Origin: Alistipes sp. | GTDB taxonomy: Bacteria; Bacteroidota; Bacteroidia; Bacteroidales; Rikenellaceae | Assembly (NCBI GenBank): GCA_017410165.1 | Contig: JAFQRH010000004.1 | Coordinates: 62,001 to 126,000, forward strand | Direction: 5' to 3' | Length of the DNA stretch: 64,000 nucleotides | In this document: positions 47,689 through 56,325 of the stretch, in pieces | How positions within the stretch are numbered: the stretch's first letter is position 1 | Layout of the letters: every line of letters begins with the position of its first letter | Translations under genes and position numbers: made by a program | The notes under the pieces: model-generated | Told to the model about the DNA's origin: nothing | The model's database searches: none | The model's input: only the letters and a program-made list of their open reading frames with translations

Positions 47689-48633
47689 ATGACCGAATTC
47701 GGGTTCATAGAGACGATTCGTGCGACCTTTGCTTCAATTCCCGACAACGCATTCGAGGGCATTGGTGACGATTGCGCCATACTGCCAACTGATGGCGACG
47801 AGGCGCTGGTATTCACCTCCGACGCACTATGTGAAGGGGTGCATTTCCTACGTGAATCCTCCACGCCGTTTGACATCGGAGCAAAATCAGCAACCGTAAA
47901 TTTGAGCGACATTGCCGCGATGGGCGCACGTCCCATCGCTACCCTGCTATCGCTGGCTCTGCCACAAGAGGCCGTTGGAGAGTGGGCAGAGGAGTTTATA
48001 CGGGGCTACCACAGCGTATCGAGTCGCTACGGCGTAAAGTTGGTCGGTGGCGACACAACTGGCTCTAAAACCGGCGTATTCGTATCGGTAACAGCCATCG
48101 GTCGCGTCAAGCGTGCGAACATCAAACGACGTTCGAGCGCCAAACCCGGCGACACTATTTTGGTCGGGGGCGTGCTCGGAGAGTCAGCAATCGGGCTATC
48201 GGATATTTTGAGCGGCAATCCGCACTCTGCGGCAGCTCAACTGCATCGCAACCCTGTGGCACAAATCGAAGAGGGCGAGTGGTTAGGCACGCAGGAGTGC
48301 GTTCACGCAATGATGGACATCTCGGATGGATTATCCTCCGATTTGCAACACATCCTCACAGCGTCGCACGTCGGCGCAATCATCGACACAGAGAAGATTC
48401 CTGCCGCGAATGCCGACGTTCGTAATGCCGTCTGCGGTGGCGAAGATTACAAGTTATTATTCACTGTGGCAACCGACTGCGTAACCGATTTGATTGCCAC
48501 GTTCGAGCGACGTTTTGGCTATACACCTTACCCGATTGGCACAATCACCGCCGACAGCGACTGCCACATAGAGTGGCGCGAAAATGGCCGGCGCGTAAGC
48601 CACACCGATTGGCAAGGATTCACCCATTTTTAG
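47689..48633 (+). CDS. thiL: thiamine-monophosphate kinase
   Basis: 314 residues of the PurM/ThiL fold: GIGDDCAIL, the metal-binding SDALCEGVHF, KLVGGDTTG and MDISDGLSSDL are all present. It phosphorylates thiamine monophosphate to thiamine pyrophosphate. Starts 5 bases after the FtsB-like gene; no thiamine riboswitch is visible. Confidence 0.93.
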   Translation: MTEFGFIETIRATFASIPDNAFEGIGDDCAILPTDGDEALVFTSDALCEGVHFLRESSTPFDIGAKSATVNLSDIAAMGARPIATLLSLALPQEAVGEWAEEFIRGYHSVSSRYGVKLVGGDTTGSKTGVFVSVTAIGRVKRANIKRRSSAKPGDTILVGGVLGESAIGLSDILSGNPHSAAAQLHRNPVAQIEEGEWLGTQECVHAMMDISDGLSSDLQHILTASHVGAIIDTEKIPAANADVRNAVCGGEDYKLLFTVATDCVTDLIATFERRFGYTPYPIGTITADSDCHIEWRENGRRVSHTDWQGFTHF

Positions 48634-48660
48634 TCGCAACCATCTTTCAATCAGGGAGAG

Positions 48661-48700
48661 AAAAACAGCCCCGACAAGCATCAAACACTTGTCGGGGCTG
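48661..48700 (-). terminator. terminator of the methyltransferase pair
   Basis: A perfect 13-bp stem, CAGCCCCGACAAG (48666-48678) with CTTGTCGGGGCTG (48688-48700). The T run exists only on the minus strand (A run 48661-48665), so it ends the minus-strand genes and may also stop thiL transcripts less efficiently. Confidence 0.85.
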
Positions 48701-48743
48701 CCGCATTGCATCATTATCTCTTTCAATAAACACTATCAAATGA

Positions 48744-49787
48744 CTACAAAAAATCGAATTTATCAGGATGCTCTTTGGTGTATTCTATATCTGTTGTACT
48801 CGTTTGCGCCCAAGACAAAGGTTTTATGTTCAAAATAAAATCCTCAAACGCAGCAATTGTCATTTTACGTGCATCGCTCTTAAAACTTGACTTGGTAAAT
48901 TTATAGTATTTAAGATCTTGCCAACACTGCCATTGATTTTCAACAAATTGCCAACCAGTCAAGCCCCCAACCAATGCACAAAATTCTTTGATTCTTTGGG
49001 CTGCATCCTCGTTAATATGCACACTGCCAGATCCCAATCCTTCAATATTATATGGTTCTCCTCTCTTATCCGATATTTTAAGACGGTCTCCTCGCTCCGA
49101 GCCGACAGATATACTATCCCTCATTCTGAAAAATTCATCCATCATTTGCATCGTTTCAAACACAGACATACTATTCTCAAAAATATTTTTTAACGGATTC
49201 CAATTTTCACCTATTCTTAAATAATGAAACCAATTCAGCACATTTTCTGGATATGAAAATAGCACATTAAAGACTCCGTCTGTAAAAAACAATGGAGAAA
49301 CTGCCTCTTTACTTAAGCAAACAGGATGATCTGTATCTTTATCAGCATATGCAATAATACTGACTAACATATGAATTGTAGCAAGAGGATATTTCAACCG
49401 AAATTGATGTTTTCCATCATAATTACGCATTAAATTAGGTTGAATACAATTTGCAAATCCATCAGATAATAGTTGTCGCTTTTTGTTATTTAGGCATACC
49501 ATGTGGTGTCCCATACTTCGTGCGCCTTTTCTAAAAATTTCACCATCCAAGAAAACAACGTCTTTTGAAACGAAATTTTTATTGATAACAGAAACTTTAT
49601 CATCATAGAATCCAACAACCTTCCACCCTCGCACTTGCGACATAAATAAGCCGCACAAAAGGCCGTCACTATCAGGACTCAATACGCAAAATTTATTACG
49701 TTCTGCAATCCATGGATATTGAGACAACAATAAATCATAGTCGATAGATTCATTCCTACCTTGTAATAATTCCTGAATAACTGCCAT
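48744..49787 (-). CDS. DHH-phosphoesterase-like protein, candidate partner of the methyltransferase
   Basis: 347 residues, no family recognised with certainty. The N-terminal part resembles DHH-family phosphoesterases: LSPDSDGLLCGL (39-42 DSDG, motif I), VFLDGEI (80-84, motif II) and SMGHHMV (93-95, a GHH in place of DHH), followed by a helix-rich part and GLGSGSVHI (about 255). DHH proteins are metal-dependent nucleases or phosphatases. It lies 13 bases after a DNA methyltransferase, is clearly AT-richer than its surroundings, and has no core-gene homologue here. Inference: nuclease or effector of a restriction or defence pair. Alternatives: a replication or nucleotide-processing enzyme. Confidence 0.6.
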   Translation of the reverse strand: MAVIQELLQGRNESIDYDLLLSQYPWIAERNKFCVLSPDSDGLLCGLFMSQVRGWKVVGFYDDKVSVINKNFVSKDVVFLDGEIFRKGARSMGHHMVCLNNKKRQLLSDGFANCIQPNLMRNYDGKHQFRLKYPLATIHMLVSIIAYADKDTDHPVCLSKEAVSPLFFTDGVFNVLFSYPENVLNWFHYLRIGENWNPLKNIFENSMSVFETMQMMDEFFRMRDSISVGSERGDRLKISDKRGEPYNIEGLGSGSVHINEDAAQRIKEFCALVGGLTGWQFVENQWQCWQDLKYYKFTKSSFKSDARKMTIAAFEDFILNIKPLSWAQTSTTDIEYTKEHPDKFDFL

Positions 49788-49800
49788 AATAAATACGATA

Positions 49801-50601
49801 TTAAAATAATGTTGTTACCGACGCAGCGTCAACTTCCAATCTTTTTTCAGCCAATTCACAATACTCTTGCGATATATCAATACCAATATATTTTCGATTT
49901 AAGATCTTAGCCATAACAGCAGTAGAACCACATCCGACAAATGGATCAAGGACAACGCCACCTTCTGGACAAAAACATTGTATAAAGTCATACGGTATCT
50001 TATCCGGGAACACTGCTGGATGCTTACGTTTTAGCGGATTTTTGTCGCCAGCCATCAAATAGTTCCAAATGGTACCCCTACACTTCATTACGTTAATTTC
50101 TCTCGTAACAGTTTTACTTGTTGTACCGTCTGTTCTACGATTTCCACTGCCCGTCATTGTTTTTCCACCATGTTTAGATGGAACTTTCAGTGGTTCTTTA
50201 TTAAAGTACTTTGGGCGTCTGCCTTTCAAAAAAATTGGCATATATTCGTGATCAACTCTAAATCGTTGAGTCCACCAAGCACCCTCTGTTCCATTTTTTC
50301 GATATATACACGTCTCAAATAACTTAAAACCAATATTATCACACCAATCTACAATTGTTCGGAACGACGTTAATGATTTACCGAAATCTTTTGTAGAATC
50401 CTGAATAACCATTGCAACTACACCTCCATCTTTCAGTACTCTATACAATTCTGTTCCTATTGTATGCAAATCCACAGTATAACCATTATATGTTCTCAAT
50501 TGGTCGTATGGTGGTGATGTGACAACCAAATCAATAGAGTTATCAGGAATATCTTTCAATACTTTACAAGAATCTCCACAAATTATTACATTGGTTTTCA
50601 T
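49801..50601 (-). CDS. DNA methyltransferase, beta class, probably N4-cytosine or N6-adenine
   Basis: 266 residues. Catalytic motif IV TSPPYD lies at 28-33 and the SAM-binding motif I DPFVGCGST at 219-227, so the order is catalytic then SAM: class beta. TSPPY is most typical of N4-cytosine enzymes; N6-adenine is the alternative. The variable target-recognition segment is about 120-190 (basic, WWTQRFRVDHEY to KRKHPAVFPDKIPYDF). AT-rich compared with the flanking genes, which suggests acquisition. First gene of a two-gene minus-strand unit with the DHH-like protein. Confidence 0.92.
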   Translation of the reverse strand: MKTNVIICGDSCKVLKDIPDNSIDLVVTSPPYDQLRTYNGYTVDLHTIGTELYRVLKDGGVVAMVIQDSTKDFGKSLTSFRTIVDWCDNIGFKLFETCIYRKNGTEGAWWTQRFRVDHEYMPIFLKGRRPKYFNKEPLKVPSKHGGKTMTGSGNRRTDGTTSKTVTREINVMKCRGTIWNYLMAGDKNPLKRKHPAVFPDKIPYDFIQCFCPEGGVVLDPFVGCGSTAVMAKILNRKYIGIDISQEYCELAEKRLEVDAASVTTLF

Positions 50602-50647
50602 TTACATTATACGATTTAATGGTCATCATTTCTTATGATATATTTTG

Positions 50648-50679
50648 TAAAGGTATAAAATTAAAATTAAACAAACAAA
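50648..50679 (-). promoter_or_regulatory. promoter of the methyltransferase operon
   Basis: On the minus strand, TTTG (50679-50676), a 20-base spacer and TACCTTTA (50655-50648), one mismatch from TAnnTTTG. It overlaps the edge of the terminator of the M16 gene. Confidence 0.7.
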
Positions 50680-50708
50680 AAAAGAGAAGCCCAACGACTT
50701 CTCTTTTT
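50677..50708. terminator. bidirectional terminator after the M16 peptidase
   Basis: AAAAAGAGAAG (50679-50689) pairs with CTTCTCTTTTT (50698-50708), perfect, with an 8-base loop. A and T runs are on both sides. It ends the minus-strand M16 gene. Confidence 0.85.
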
Positions 50709-50792
50709 GTATATAGAACAATGGTAGAATAGGCATCTAAATATCCTTTTACTGATGTCCAAAACCAGCACATCCATCTACCTACTATTCGT

Positions 50793-53702
50793 TTAGTAGC
50801 CGAAGATCTCCTCTTGTGAGACAAACTTCACATCGCCCAACGTGCGAAGATAGTTCAAATCGACATCTTTCTGGTCGCCAAGAATCATATAACTATACGG
50901 ACGACCCTTAACGTAGGTTTGCTGGAAGGCCACCAAATCATCGAGCGAGAGTCGCTGTATTCCCTCATAAACACGCTTTACGTGGTCGTCGGTCGAGCCA
51001 AAATAGCCCATATTGACATAACCCCACAGCACATCACTCTTGGTTGTGCGCTCGGTTGCCATATTGGCAAGCAAGCCACTCTTCGCAAGAGAGAACGCCG
51101 CATCCGAGCGTGGCATATTCTCGATAATCTCGTCAAACGCCTCGATTGCCTGTTGCATCTTATCGTTCTGCGTAGCGATGAAGGCATAGTATTGGCACGG
51201 CTCGACTGCCGTAGCACCCGCTCCATAGTATGCCGAAGCCGAATATGCAAGACCGCGTGCCTCGCGCATCTCCTGGAAGACAATGGCGTTCATCGAGCCG
51301 CTGAAATACTCGTTATAGAGTTGAATTGCAGGATCCGTTTCAAAATCGAAAGCGTTATCGCCACACGTTGTCTGCGAATAGTAGATCTGCTTGGCATCGT
51401 ATTGCGCAAAGGTTACGCTTGGAGCAACAACCTTCTGTCGTGGCACAACTTTGTACTCAACCGCAATCGGCTCGTCTGCCACCTTGTGATACTTATTAAG
51501 CAGTTGTACAATACTCTTCTCCGACTCCGGACCATAGTACAACACACGATGCTCATACTCCGAGAGACCTCTAATATACTCCAACAAATCCTCCGAAGCG
51601 AGACCATTCAACTCATCGTTCGAGAGCGTCGTGCGCTTGACATAATCTGCACCATAATTAACATACGTAGTCAATGCCGAGAAATTGGCGCGTTGTGATG
51701 CCTTGTTGTCGGCACGCATCTTCAAGCGGTCGCGTTTCAACTCTTCGAGCACCGCCTCATCGCCCTTAACTTGGGCCATATAGTTCTCGACCAACTCGAT
51801 TGCCTGCGGCATATTCTCGGCAATACCGTTTATGGTTACATAGGTATTGCGACGAGTTGGCGAAATGCTGAAATTGCAGGCAATAGCGTAAAGGTCGGAC
51901 TGCAATTCGGCAAGCGTCTTTTCGTCTGTTCCGAGCAACTCGAAATAGTCGCTTGCCAGAGCAAGTGCAGGATTGCTCTCCGTGCCGAAATCGTAGAGAT
52001 ACGTGAGTTCGAAGCGTTCGTTCAGTTCGTTCTGCTTGTAGAGCACCTCTATATCGCCCTTCATCTTGGCAATCGACATATCTTTATCGAAATCGACAAA
52101 CACCGGCTCTATCGGCTCCGGCTCGGTGGTCTGAATCTCGCCGAGGAATGCGCTCTGTGCATCACGATTGGCGGCAATCGGCGTAATCGTCGGCTTGTTA
52201 ATCTTCTTCTGCGACTTATCCTCGCCCTGACGCTTGTAAACCGTCGCAAGCGAATTTTCGGTCAGCACACGATTTGCCCAATCGACCACATCCTGCTTGG
52301 TGAGTTGCGATGCGCGATCGATGGTCGATATCACGTCTGCCCACTCCTGACCCTGAATAAACGAGAGGGCCATCATATACGCACGGTTGAAATTATCCTC
52401 GATATTCACCATACGGTCGCGCTTGAAATTGGCCACAATCGAGCCGAGCAGTTGCTCATCAAATTCGCCCTTGCGCAGTTTGTCCACCTCCGCAAGAATC
52501 AATTCGCACACCTCTTCAAGCGTCTGTCCCTGCTTCGGAGCACCGAGCAACAACATAACACCGGCATCGGAGAGTTGATCGCCCGACGCATAGGCATACA
52601 GTGCTTTTTGCTGCTGATTGATATTCACATCCAGCAAACCACACTTCTCGTTGGAGAGAATCGACGAGACGATATCGAGCATCAGCGCATCTTCGCTTGC
52701 TGCCGAGCCGGTTGCCCAACCCAACCAAACATATTCGCTCTCCAAACCGTAAACCTCTGCGCTCTTCGGCTCTGCGAGTGGCTCGATTTTGCCAATCGGC
52801 TCGCTCGTGAGCGATTCGTTCGGCTGCATATCGCCAAAGTATTTGTCGATGATGGCAATTACCTCGTCCGGATTGAAGTCACCCGAGAGGCATATTGCCA
52901 TATTGTTCGGCACGTAGTAGGTCGCGTAATAGTTTTTGATGTTGGTTATCGACGGATTTTTCAGATGTTCCTGCTCGCCCAACACCGAGTGCTGACCATA
53001 CGGATGTGCAGGCATCAGCAGCGAAAGAAGTTTTTGGATTGTCTTATTGTTATCGCGTGTAAGACTCATATTGTACTCCTCATAGACGGTCTCCAACTCG
53101 GTATGGAAGCCACGAATCACGGCATTCTTGAAACGATCGGATTCGATTTTTGCCCAATTCTCGATTTGATTCGACGGAATCTCCTCCATATAGGTCGTCT
53201 CGTCATACGAAGTCCAAGCATTCGTACCACTCGCGCCGATTGCCGACATCAATTTATCGTACTCGTTCGGAATGGCATACGCCGATGCCTCCTGCGAGAT
53301 GCGGTCGATTTCGGCATAGATACGCTTGCGCTCCGCCTCGTCCTCCGTCTGACGATAGAGTTCGAACAAGCGTTCGATTTCATCCAACAGAGGTTTCTCT
53401 GCCTCGTAATTCTGCGTACCGAACTTATCGGTACCCTTGAACATCAAATGCTCGAAGTAGTGAGCCAGACCGGTTGTCTCGGCAGGGTCGTTCTTTGCAC
53501 CTACGCGCACCGAAATCAGTGTCTGCAAACGCGGTTGCTCACGATTGACCGACATATAGACCTTCAAGCCGTTGTCGAGCGTATAGATACGCGTCTTCAT
53601 CGTATCGCCCGCCACGCGTTCGTAGCGATACTGCGAGCAGGAGGCAAGCAACACGGCCGCCACAACTGCCATAATTACATACAATCGTTTCATATTTGTC
53701 AT
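50793..53702 (-). CDS. M16-family metallopeptidase lipoprotein
   Basis: 969 residues; the ATG at 53693 is an alternative start. Lipobox with Cys22 (LLASCSQ). The first M16 domain has the inverted zinc motif HYFEH (81-85) with the downstream zinc Glu region in ELETVYEEYN. A second, inactive M16-like domain and two more complete the clam-shell of about 950 residues (pitrilysin/PqqL-like). It degrades or processes peptides, probably in the periplasm. Monocistronic, own promoter and terminator. Confidence 0.93.
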   Translation of the reverse strand: MTNMKRLYVIMAVVAAVLLASCSQYRYERVAGDTMKTRIYTLDNGLKVYMSVNREQPRLQTLISVRVGAKNDPAETTGLAHYFEHLMFKGTDKFGTQNYEAEKPLLDEIERLFELYRQTEDEAERKRIYAEIDRISQEASAYAIPNEYDKLMSAIGASGTNAWTSYDETTYMEEIPSNQIENWAKIESDRFKNAVIRGFHTELETVYEEYNMSLTRDNNKTIQKLLSLLMPAHPYGQHSVLGEQEHLKNPSITNIKNYYATYYVPNNMAICLSGDFNPDEVIAIIDKYFGDMQPNESLTSEPIGKIEPLAEPKSAEVYGLESEYVWLGWATGSAASEDALMLDIVSSILSNEKCGLLDVNINQQQKALYAYASGDQLSDAGVMLLLGAPKQGQTLEEVCELILAEVDKLRKGEFDEQLLGSIVANFKRDRMVNIEDNFNRAYMMALSFIQGQEWADVISTIDRASQLTKQDVVDWANRVLTENSLATVYKRQGEDKSQKKINKPTITPIAANRDAQSAFLGEIQTTEPEPIEPVFVDFDKDMSIAKMKGDIEVLYKQNELNERFELTYLYDFGTESNPALALASDYFELLGTDEKTLAELQSDLYAIACNFSISPTRRNTYVTINGIAENMPQAIELVENYMAQVKGDEAVLEELKRDRLKMRADNKASQRANFSALTTYVNYGADYVKRTTLSNDELNGLASEDLLEYIRGLSEYEHRVLYYGPESEKSIVQLLNKYHKVADEPIAVEYKVVPRQKVVAPSVTFAQYDAKQIYYSQTTCGDNAFDFETDPAIQLYNEYFSGSMNAIVFQEMREARGLAYSASAYYGAGATAVEPCQYYAFIATQNDKMQQAIEAFDEIIENMPRSDAAFSLAKSGLLANMATERTTKSDVLWGYVNMGYFGSTDDHVKRVYEGIQRLSLDDLVAFQQTYVKGRPYSYMILGDQKDVDLNYLRTLGDVKFVSQEEIFGY

Positions 53703-53743
53703 AAAATTTGAGTTTTCGTCTATTAACCTTTACCTTCTTTCCA

Positions 53744-53775
53744 CAAAGATAACACACATCACAGATAAATCCAAT
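53744..53775 (-). promoter_or_regulatory. promoter of the M16 gene
   Basis: On the minus strand, ATTG (53775-53772), a 20-base spacer and TATCTTTG (53751-53744), 42 bases before the start. Confidence 0.7.
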
Positions 53776-53828
53776 ACTATAAGTATAAATGATATGCGAC
53801 AAGTGTTTCGCTTATGGCAAAAATCTAC

Positions 53829-53865
53829 AAAAAAAAGCGAGTGCCGCCATCCGACCAGCACCCGC
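53829..53865 (-). terminator. Rho-independent terminator after the DUF456 gene
   Basis: On the minus strand, GCGGGTGC (53865-53858) pairs with GCACTCGC (53844-53837, one G-U pair), followed by a T run (53836-53829). Confidence 0.8.
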
Positions 53866-53891
53866 CTATAACAAAGCCATACGCCCCCCAA

Positions 53892-54407
53892 TTATGCGAA
53901 TAGCCCCATAAACCAATCGCGCAATGCAGGGAAGATATCGTGCACCACTTTAAGCAACATTGCAAACGAAAGAATCACCTTCAAACCCGTGCTGACGATG
54001 AACGAGAAGAACGAGCCAATGCCGACCTTTATGGCACGAGCCGTATTAGTACCATCGTTCACCACCTCGCCAATAACCGCTCCAATGAACGGACCAATAA
54101 TTGCGCCCACGATACTACCCATCAGCATACCTATAACGAGACCGGCCGTTGCGCCACGTTGTCCCGCCTTTGAGCCACCCGAGAGTTTGGTCATATATGC
54201 CGGCAAAACGTAGTCGATAAGCGACACGACAACGGTCAGCGCAAGATATATCCAGATGGTCGATGTCGCAATGTGCGAAAACGAGCAGAAATACGAGCAA
54301 AGCAAACCAGCAAATGCCAACACCACACCCGGCAGAATCGGCACAATGCAACCGATGATGCCTACGATGATAAAGAGAATCGCAAGTATGGCAAGCAGAA
54401 TGTCCAC
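53892..54407 (-). CDS. DUF456 domain membrane protein
   Basis: 171 residues with five hydrophobic helices and glycine-rich repeats (GLVIGMLMGSIVGAIIGPFIGAVIG), the DUF456 hallmark. Function unknown. It starts one base after the panD stop, so it is the third gene of the panCD unit. Confidence 0.87.
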   Translation of the reverse strand: MDILLAILAILFIIVGIIGCIVPILPGVVLAFAGLLCSYFCSFSHIATSTIWIYLALTVVVSLIDYVLPAYMTKLSGGSKAGQRGATAGLVIGMLMGSIVGAIIGPFIGAVIGEVVNDGTNTARAIKVGIGSFFSFIVSTGLKVILSFAMLLKVVHDIFPALRDWFMGLFA

Positions 54408-54408
54408 C

Positions 54409-54762
54409 TTATCGTACGAGTTTATTGGTTGTCGTCTCCGGGAATATTACATTCGGCGTAAAGCTCTTTGCCTCCTCAAAATCCATCTGCGCATAGGAGA
54501 TAATGATGATTACATCGCCCACCGATGCTTTATGAGCCGCTGCGCCATTTAGGCAGATTACGCCACTACCCGACTCGCCCGGAATGGCATATGTCTCCAA
54601 ACGCTCGCCATTTGTTACGTTCACCACCTGCACCTTCTCGCCACGAATGATATTTGCCGCCTCCATCAACGCCGAGTCGATGGTGATACTGCCCACGTAA
54701 TCAACATTCGCCTGTGTGACGGTTACGCGATGAATTTTCGATTTGAGAACTTCGATTATCAT
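54409..54762 (-). CDS. panD: aspartate 1-decarboxylase precursor
   Basis: 117 residues, normal length. The self-cleavage site is Gly24-Ser25 (YVGSIT), where Ser becomes the pyruvoyl cofactor. It makes beta-alanine for pantothenate. Seventeen bases separate it from panC. Confidence 0.95.
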   Translation of the reverse strand: MIIEVLKSKIHRVTVTQANVDYVGSITIDSALMEAANIIRGEKVQVVNVTNGERLETYAIPGESGSGVICLNGAAAHKASVGDVIIIISYAQMDFEEAKSFTPNVIFPETTTNKLVR

Positions 54763-54779
54763 AATATTAGCCCCCTATT

Positions 54780-55616
54780 CTATTTCAGTTTTATGTTATC
54801 AATCAATCGGATAGCACCCGCCTGAACGGCTATACAGCCCTGTACGCGCTCCGACTCGTCCCACGAGCCGATCTGCTGCATCGTGCGAGCATCCACCGCC
54901 TGAAAATATATCACTTTGAGTAACGGATTGCGCTCCACCTCTGCTGTCACCCACTCGGTCAGTGCCACAGGCGATAACTCGCCCACCTTGCCGACCGCTG
55001 CCGACAACACCTCGTAGATGTGCGGTGCTGCTGCGCGATGTTTCGAATCGAGCAACGTATTACGTGACGAAAGAGCCAAACCATCCACATCGCGAATAAT
55101 CGGACAATCGACAATCTCGACCGAGAGAGCCAACTGTTCGACCATAGCGCGAATTACGGCAATCTGCTGAAAATCCTTCTCGCCGAAATAGGCCTTATCC
55201 GGCTCGACAATGGCAAACAGACGGCTGACAACCTGTGCCACACCGTTAAAGTGACCCGGACGCGTTGCGCCCTCCATCACCTTGTCCACCACACCGAAAT
55301 CGAACACTCGCTCATCCGGCTCGGGATATATCTCCTCGACCGACGGGAACAGAACAAAATCCACCCCGGCCGCTTCGAGCATCGCAGCATCGGCCTCCGG
55401 CGTACGCGGATAGTTCTTCAAATCGGTCTTGTCATTAAATTGTGTCGGATTGACGAATACGCTGACTACCACCGTATCGCACTCTTTACGGGCGCACTCG
55501 ACGAGCGAGATATGTCCCTCGTGCAACGCACCCATCGTAGGCACAAAGCCCACCTTACCATTGCGACATTCGGCCAACGCCGCGCGCAACTCTGCAACTG
55601 TTGTAAATGCTTTCAT
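54780..55616 (-). CDS. panC: pantothenate synthetase
   Basis: 278 residues from ATG 55616; the longer start at 55694 has no family match in its extra 26 residues. FVPTMGALHEGH (ATP site, HIGH-like), NPTQFNDKTDL and GEKDFQQ are intact. Joins pantoate and beta-alanine. First gene of panC-panD-DUF456. Confidence 0.95.
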   Translation of the reverse strand: MKAFTTVAELRAALAECRNGKVGFVPTMGALHEGHISLVECARKECDTVVVSVFVNPTQFNDKTDLKNYPRTPEADAAMLEAAGVDFVLFPSVEEIYPEPDERVFDFGVVDKVMEGATRPGHFNGVAQVVSRLFAIVEPDKAYFGEKDFQQIAVIRAMVEQLALSVEIVDCPIIRDVDGLALSSRNTLLDSKHRAAAPHIYEVLSAAVGKVGELSPVALTEWVTAEVERNPLLKVIYFQAVDARTMQQIGSWDESERVQGCIAVQAGAIRLIDNIKLK

Positions 55617-55714
55617 TATCCTTTTTCGACTACGCCCCACGTCAAGCGTAACACGCCGTGCAACATTCGCGACCAAACATCTCACGCCACGCACGTCGGG
55701 CTTTAATAGCGCGA

Positions 55715-55745
55715 CAAAGTTATAAACTTATTCAGAAAAGCCAAT
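55715..55745 (-). promoter_or_regulatory. promoter of the panC operon
   Basis: On the minus strand, ATTG (55745-55742), a 19-base spacer and TAACTTTG (55722-55715). It leaves a leader of about 95 bases. Confidence 0.6.
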
Positions 55746-55810
55746 ACGATACGGCAAATAATTTTCGACAAATGCCCACAAAACAGCATTCTCGCACCCG
55801 TCACAGCGCA

Positions 55811-56227
55811 CTACTCTATCGTAAAACGGCGCGAAGTTTCGTCGAGTGGCTCGATGCGCACCACCATCACATCATCGGGCAACAACCCCTCAATTTTTTC
55901 GGGCCACTCAACCAGACACAGGTCTCCCGAATAGAAATACTCTTCGTAGCCCATATCGAATGCCTCGGCGAGCGAATTTATGCGGTAAAAATCGAAGTGA
56001 TAGATCGGCTGATTGTCGGCTGTATAGTATTGATTGACAAGTGCGAAAGTCGGACTCGTCACCGTATCCGCCGAGCCGAGATGCTCCATAATGGCACTTA
56101 CCAACGTCGTTTTTCCGGCACCCATCGGCCCAAACAATGCCACCACCGAACGCCCATCCAGCGCATCAATCACCTGCTCTGCCACCATCGGCAACTCATC
56201 CGTAGAGTGTATGGTAATATCTCTCAT
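55811..56227 (-). CDS. tsaE: tRNA threonylcarbamoyladenosine biosynthesis protein TsaE
   Basis: 138 residues from ATG 56227; the longer start at 56248 falls inside the -7 box. Walker A GPMGAGKTT (33-41), SPTFALVNQY, HFDFYR and VEWPEK, all typical. The ATPase works with TsaB and TsaD to make t6A37 in tRNA. Confidence 0.93.
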   Translation of the reverse strand: MRDITIHSTDELPMVAEQVIDALDGRSVVALFGPMGAGKTTLVSAIMEHLGSADTVTSPTFALVNQYYTADNQPIYHFDFYRINSLAEAFDMGYEEYFYSGDLCLVEWPEKIEGLLPDDVMVVRIEPLDETSRRFTIE

Positions 56228-56245
56228 TTCGCAATAATCTTTTCG

Positions 56246-56277
56246 CAAAGATATAAAAAAACCGCAGTACGTGCAAA
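56246..56277 (-). promoter_or_regulatory. promoter of tsaE
   Basis: On the minus strand, TTTG (56277-56274), a 20-base spacer and TATCTTTG (56253-56246), exact consensus. It lies inside the loop and left arm of the preceding terminator. Confidence 0.85.
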
Positions 56278-56293
56278 TGCCGCCTACGGTTTT
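56258..56293 (-). terminator. Rho-independent terminator after the BspA-type gene
   Basis: On the minus strand, AAAACCGTAG (56293-56284) pairs with CTGCGGTTTT (56267-56258) with one mismatch, followed by more T (to 56255). Confidence 0.75.
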
Positions 56294-56325
56294 AATACGA
56301 GAGTGTCATTGGGCTAATTTCCTAA

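Noticed and set aside
48661..50708. Integrated prophage or integrative element
   Set aside because: No integrase, transposase, tRNA or flanking direct repeats; only two genes bounded by terminators.
51771..53711. Plus-strand ORF of 646 codons opposite the M16 gene
   Set aside because: Antisense shadow; the M16 gene is full length with its zinc motif.
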